A stretch of 6,409 bases of DNA from Aquificaceae bacterium (GTDB lineage Bacteria; Aquificota; Aquificia; Aquificales; Aquificaceae): contig JALWEK010000221.1 of assembly GCA_027014185.1 (NCBI GenBank), forward strand, positions 1 through 6,409. Direction: 5' to 3'. Positions 5,490 through 6,409 of the stretch are shown piece after piece (position 1 is the stretch's first letter; the number at the start of each line of letters is the position of its first letter). The translations under genes were made by a program, and so were the position numbers. The notes under the pieces are model-generated. The model saw nothing but the letters and a program-made list of their open reading frames with translations, searched no databases and was not told the DNA's origin.

Positions 5490-6068
5490 CTACTCGGCGT
5501 TTTCCTCCGCAAAGAGCTCCCTTCTCATGGCCACCTTTCCGGTCCTCGCCATCTCCTTTATCCCGAAGGGCTTTAAAAGCTCGAGCATGGCGTTTATCTT
5601 ATCCTCATCACCCGTTACCTCTATTGTGTAAGTCTCAGGGGAGACGTCCACTATCTTACCCCTGAATATCTCGACTATCCTCAAAACCTCGTCCCTCGCC
5701 CTCGAGGTAGGTGTGTGAACCTTTATCAGGACCAGCTCCCTCTCCACGTGGGGAACGTCCGTTATATCCCTCACCTTCAGGGTGTCTATAAGCTTCCTGA
5801 GCTGCTTTACCACCTGGTCTATTATTATGTCGTCTCCCACAACCTCTATCGTCATCCTCGATATCCCCGGCTCGTGGGTTTCTCCAACGGAGAGACTCTC
5901 TATGTTGTATCCCTTGCCAGCGATCAGGGTTGCTATCCTAGCGAGAACCCCTATCTCGTTCCTTACCTTCACGTTTATAACGTGCTTCCTGACCTGGCCC
6001 TTTCTCGTCTGTCTGAACTTGGGGGCCTTGGTTACGGTTATGTCCGCTCCTCCAACAGTGTCAGCCAT
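5490..6068 (-). CDS. ilvN: Acetolactate synthase small (regulatory) subunit
   Basis: The regulatory subunit of acetohydroxyacid synthase (first common step of valine, leucine and isoleucine synthesis); it activates the catalytic subunit and confers end-product inhibition. The 192-aa product has an N-terminal ACT domain (about 29-103) with [36 protein letters not shown] and VKQLRKLID, then the C-terminal IlvN domain (about 106-183) with [30 protein letters not shown] and ARTG. N37 and G40 correspond to the N-x-x-G valine-site residues of E. coli IlvH, so feedback inhibition by valine is likely. Usual length is about 160-170 aa; a charged 28-residue N-terminal extension accounts for the excess. 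The start is supported by a well-placed AAGGAGGAG. The gene follows ilvB by 12 nt, so the two are co-transcribed. Confidence 0.97.
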   Translation of the reverse strand: MADTVGGADITVTKAPKFRQTRKGQVRKHVINVKVRNEIGVLARIATLIAGKGYNIESLSVGETHEPGISRMTIEVVGDDIIIDQVVKQLRKLIDTLKVRDITDVPHVERELVLIKVHTPTSRARDEVLRIVEIFRGKIVDVSPETYTIEVTGDEDKINAMLELLKPFGIKEMARTGKVAMRRELFAEENAE

Positions 6069-6072
6069 CCTG

Positions 6073-6081
6073 CTCCTCCTT
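6073..6081 (-). promoter_or_regulatory. Ribosome binding site fixing the ilvN start
   Basis: The minus strand reads AAGGAGGAG with its core 6 nt before the ATG at 6068, and its first base is the last base of the ilvB TGA. This supports the long N-terminal form of IlvN and indicates translational coupling of the two subunits. Confidence 0.75.
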
Positions 6082-6409
6082 CAGCCAACGAGATACATGG
6101 TCTCGGCCTCGGTTCCCCTTCCGTCTTCCAGGATCATGTCCCTGTAGGACTTGCCGGGCGGAACCATAGGAAGGACGTTCTCCTCCCTGTCAACCACGAA
6201 GTCCAGTATCACCGGCCTGTCGTCTATCTTCATGGCCTCCTCGAGTATCTCCCTGACCTCCTTGGGCTTCTCCGCCCTGAAGCCCACAGCTCCCATAGCC
6301 TCCGCGAGCTTGACGAAGTCCGGCTGTAGGCTGAGATCAACTTCGGAATACCTCTTGTCGTAGAAGCGCTCCTGCCACTGGCGAACCATACCGCGATAGG
6401 CGTTGTTTA
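6081..6409 (-). CDS. ilvB: Acetolactate synthase large (catalytic) subunit, C-terminal end (5' partial)
   Basis: The catalytic, thiamine-diphosphate-dependent subunit that condenses pyruvate with pyruvate or 2-oxobutyrate. About 108 C-terminal residues are present of a protein normally near 550-600 aa. The frame runs past the window edge: the codons before the internal ATG at 6389 read NNAYRG, continuing into MVRQWQERFYDKRYS, the classic IlvB block in which NN ends the ThDP/Mg-binding GDG-x(n)-NN motif. Downstream come DFVKLAEAMGAVGFRA and the family-typical end VLDFVVDREENVLPMVPPG. ATG 6389 is therefore not a start. The stop is TGA at 6081-6083, followed by ilvN. Arg in NNAYRG, where Leu is common (YLGMVRQWQ), is a minor oddity very near the window end. 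Confidence 0.96.
   Translation of the reverse strand, partial: NNAYRGMVRQWQERFYDKRYSEVDLSLQPDFVKLAEAMGAVGFRAEKPKEVREILEEAMKIDDRPVILDFVVDREENVLPMVPPGKSYRDMILEDGRGTEAETMYLVG

Noticed and set aside
5715..6329. A 204-codon open frame on the plus strand across ilvN and the end of ilvB
   Set aside because: It lies opposite two well-conserved genes and spans their junction; the product is low-complexity Leu/Tyr/Pro-rich with no recognisable motif.
6081..6389. A complete 102-aa protein starting at the ATG at 6389
   Set aside because: Upstream codons NNAYRG continue the IlvB family sequence to the window edge, so this Met is internal to a truncated ilvB.

Overview
This 6.4 kb window looks like chromosome from a thermophilic, Gram-negative-type bacterium, possibly a deep-branching lineage such as Aquificota or a relative. 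The reasons are heavy use of AGG/AGA for arginine and ATA for isoleucine, charge-rich compact proteins, tight gene packing, strong AAGGAGG-type ribosome binding sites, and bacterial lspA and ilvBN genes next to a mostly archaeal-type protease. The taxonomic guess is inference only. Both ends are cut inside genes. The first ~180 bases look like corrupted or low-quality contig-end sequence: 56 of the 60 bases at 61-120 are G or T.

Plus strand, 1-1927: the 3' part of purL (purine synthesis), then lspA (signal peptidase II) overlapping it by 31 bp, then an archaemetzincin-type zinc protease starting 9 nt after lspA. The protease gene runs 30 bp into the convergent transporter gene, so no intergenic terminator separates the two convoys.

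Minus strand, 6409 down to 1898: the 3' end of ilvB and complete ilvN (acetolactate synthase large and small subunits). A 64-bp gap follows, holding a possible weak promoter. Then come four tightly packed genes: a two-TM coiled-coil protein with an internal repeat, a Roadblock/LC7 (MglB-like) protein, a PATAN/DUF4388 protein with a C-terminal winged-helix-like domain, and a small COG2229/MglA-like GTPase. A YajR-like MFS transporter lies 16 nt further on.

The most interesting element is the four-gene GTPase module (3087-5425). Its order (membrane transducer, Roadblock, winged-helix-containing protein, COG2229 GTPase) parallels the cvnA-B-C-D conservons of Streptomyces. Here the membrane protein has no kinase domain, and a PATAN protein stands where DUF742 would be. 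It may be a membrane-linked GTPase switch controlling polarity, surface behaviour or gene expression. Its output cannot be read from the sequence. No RNA genes, CRISPR arrays, insertion sequences or origins were found, and no gap between genes exceeds 64 bp.
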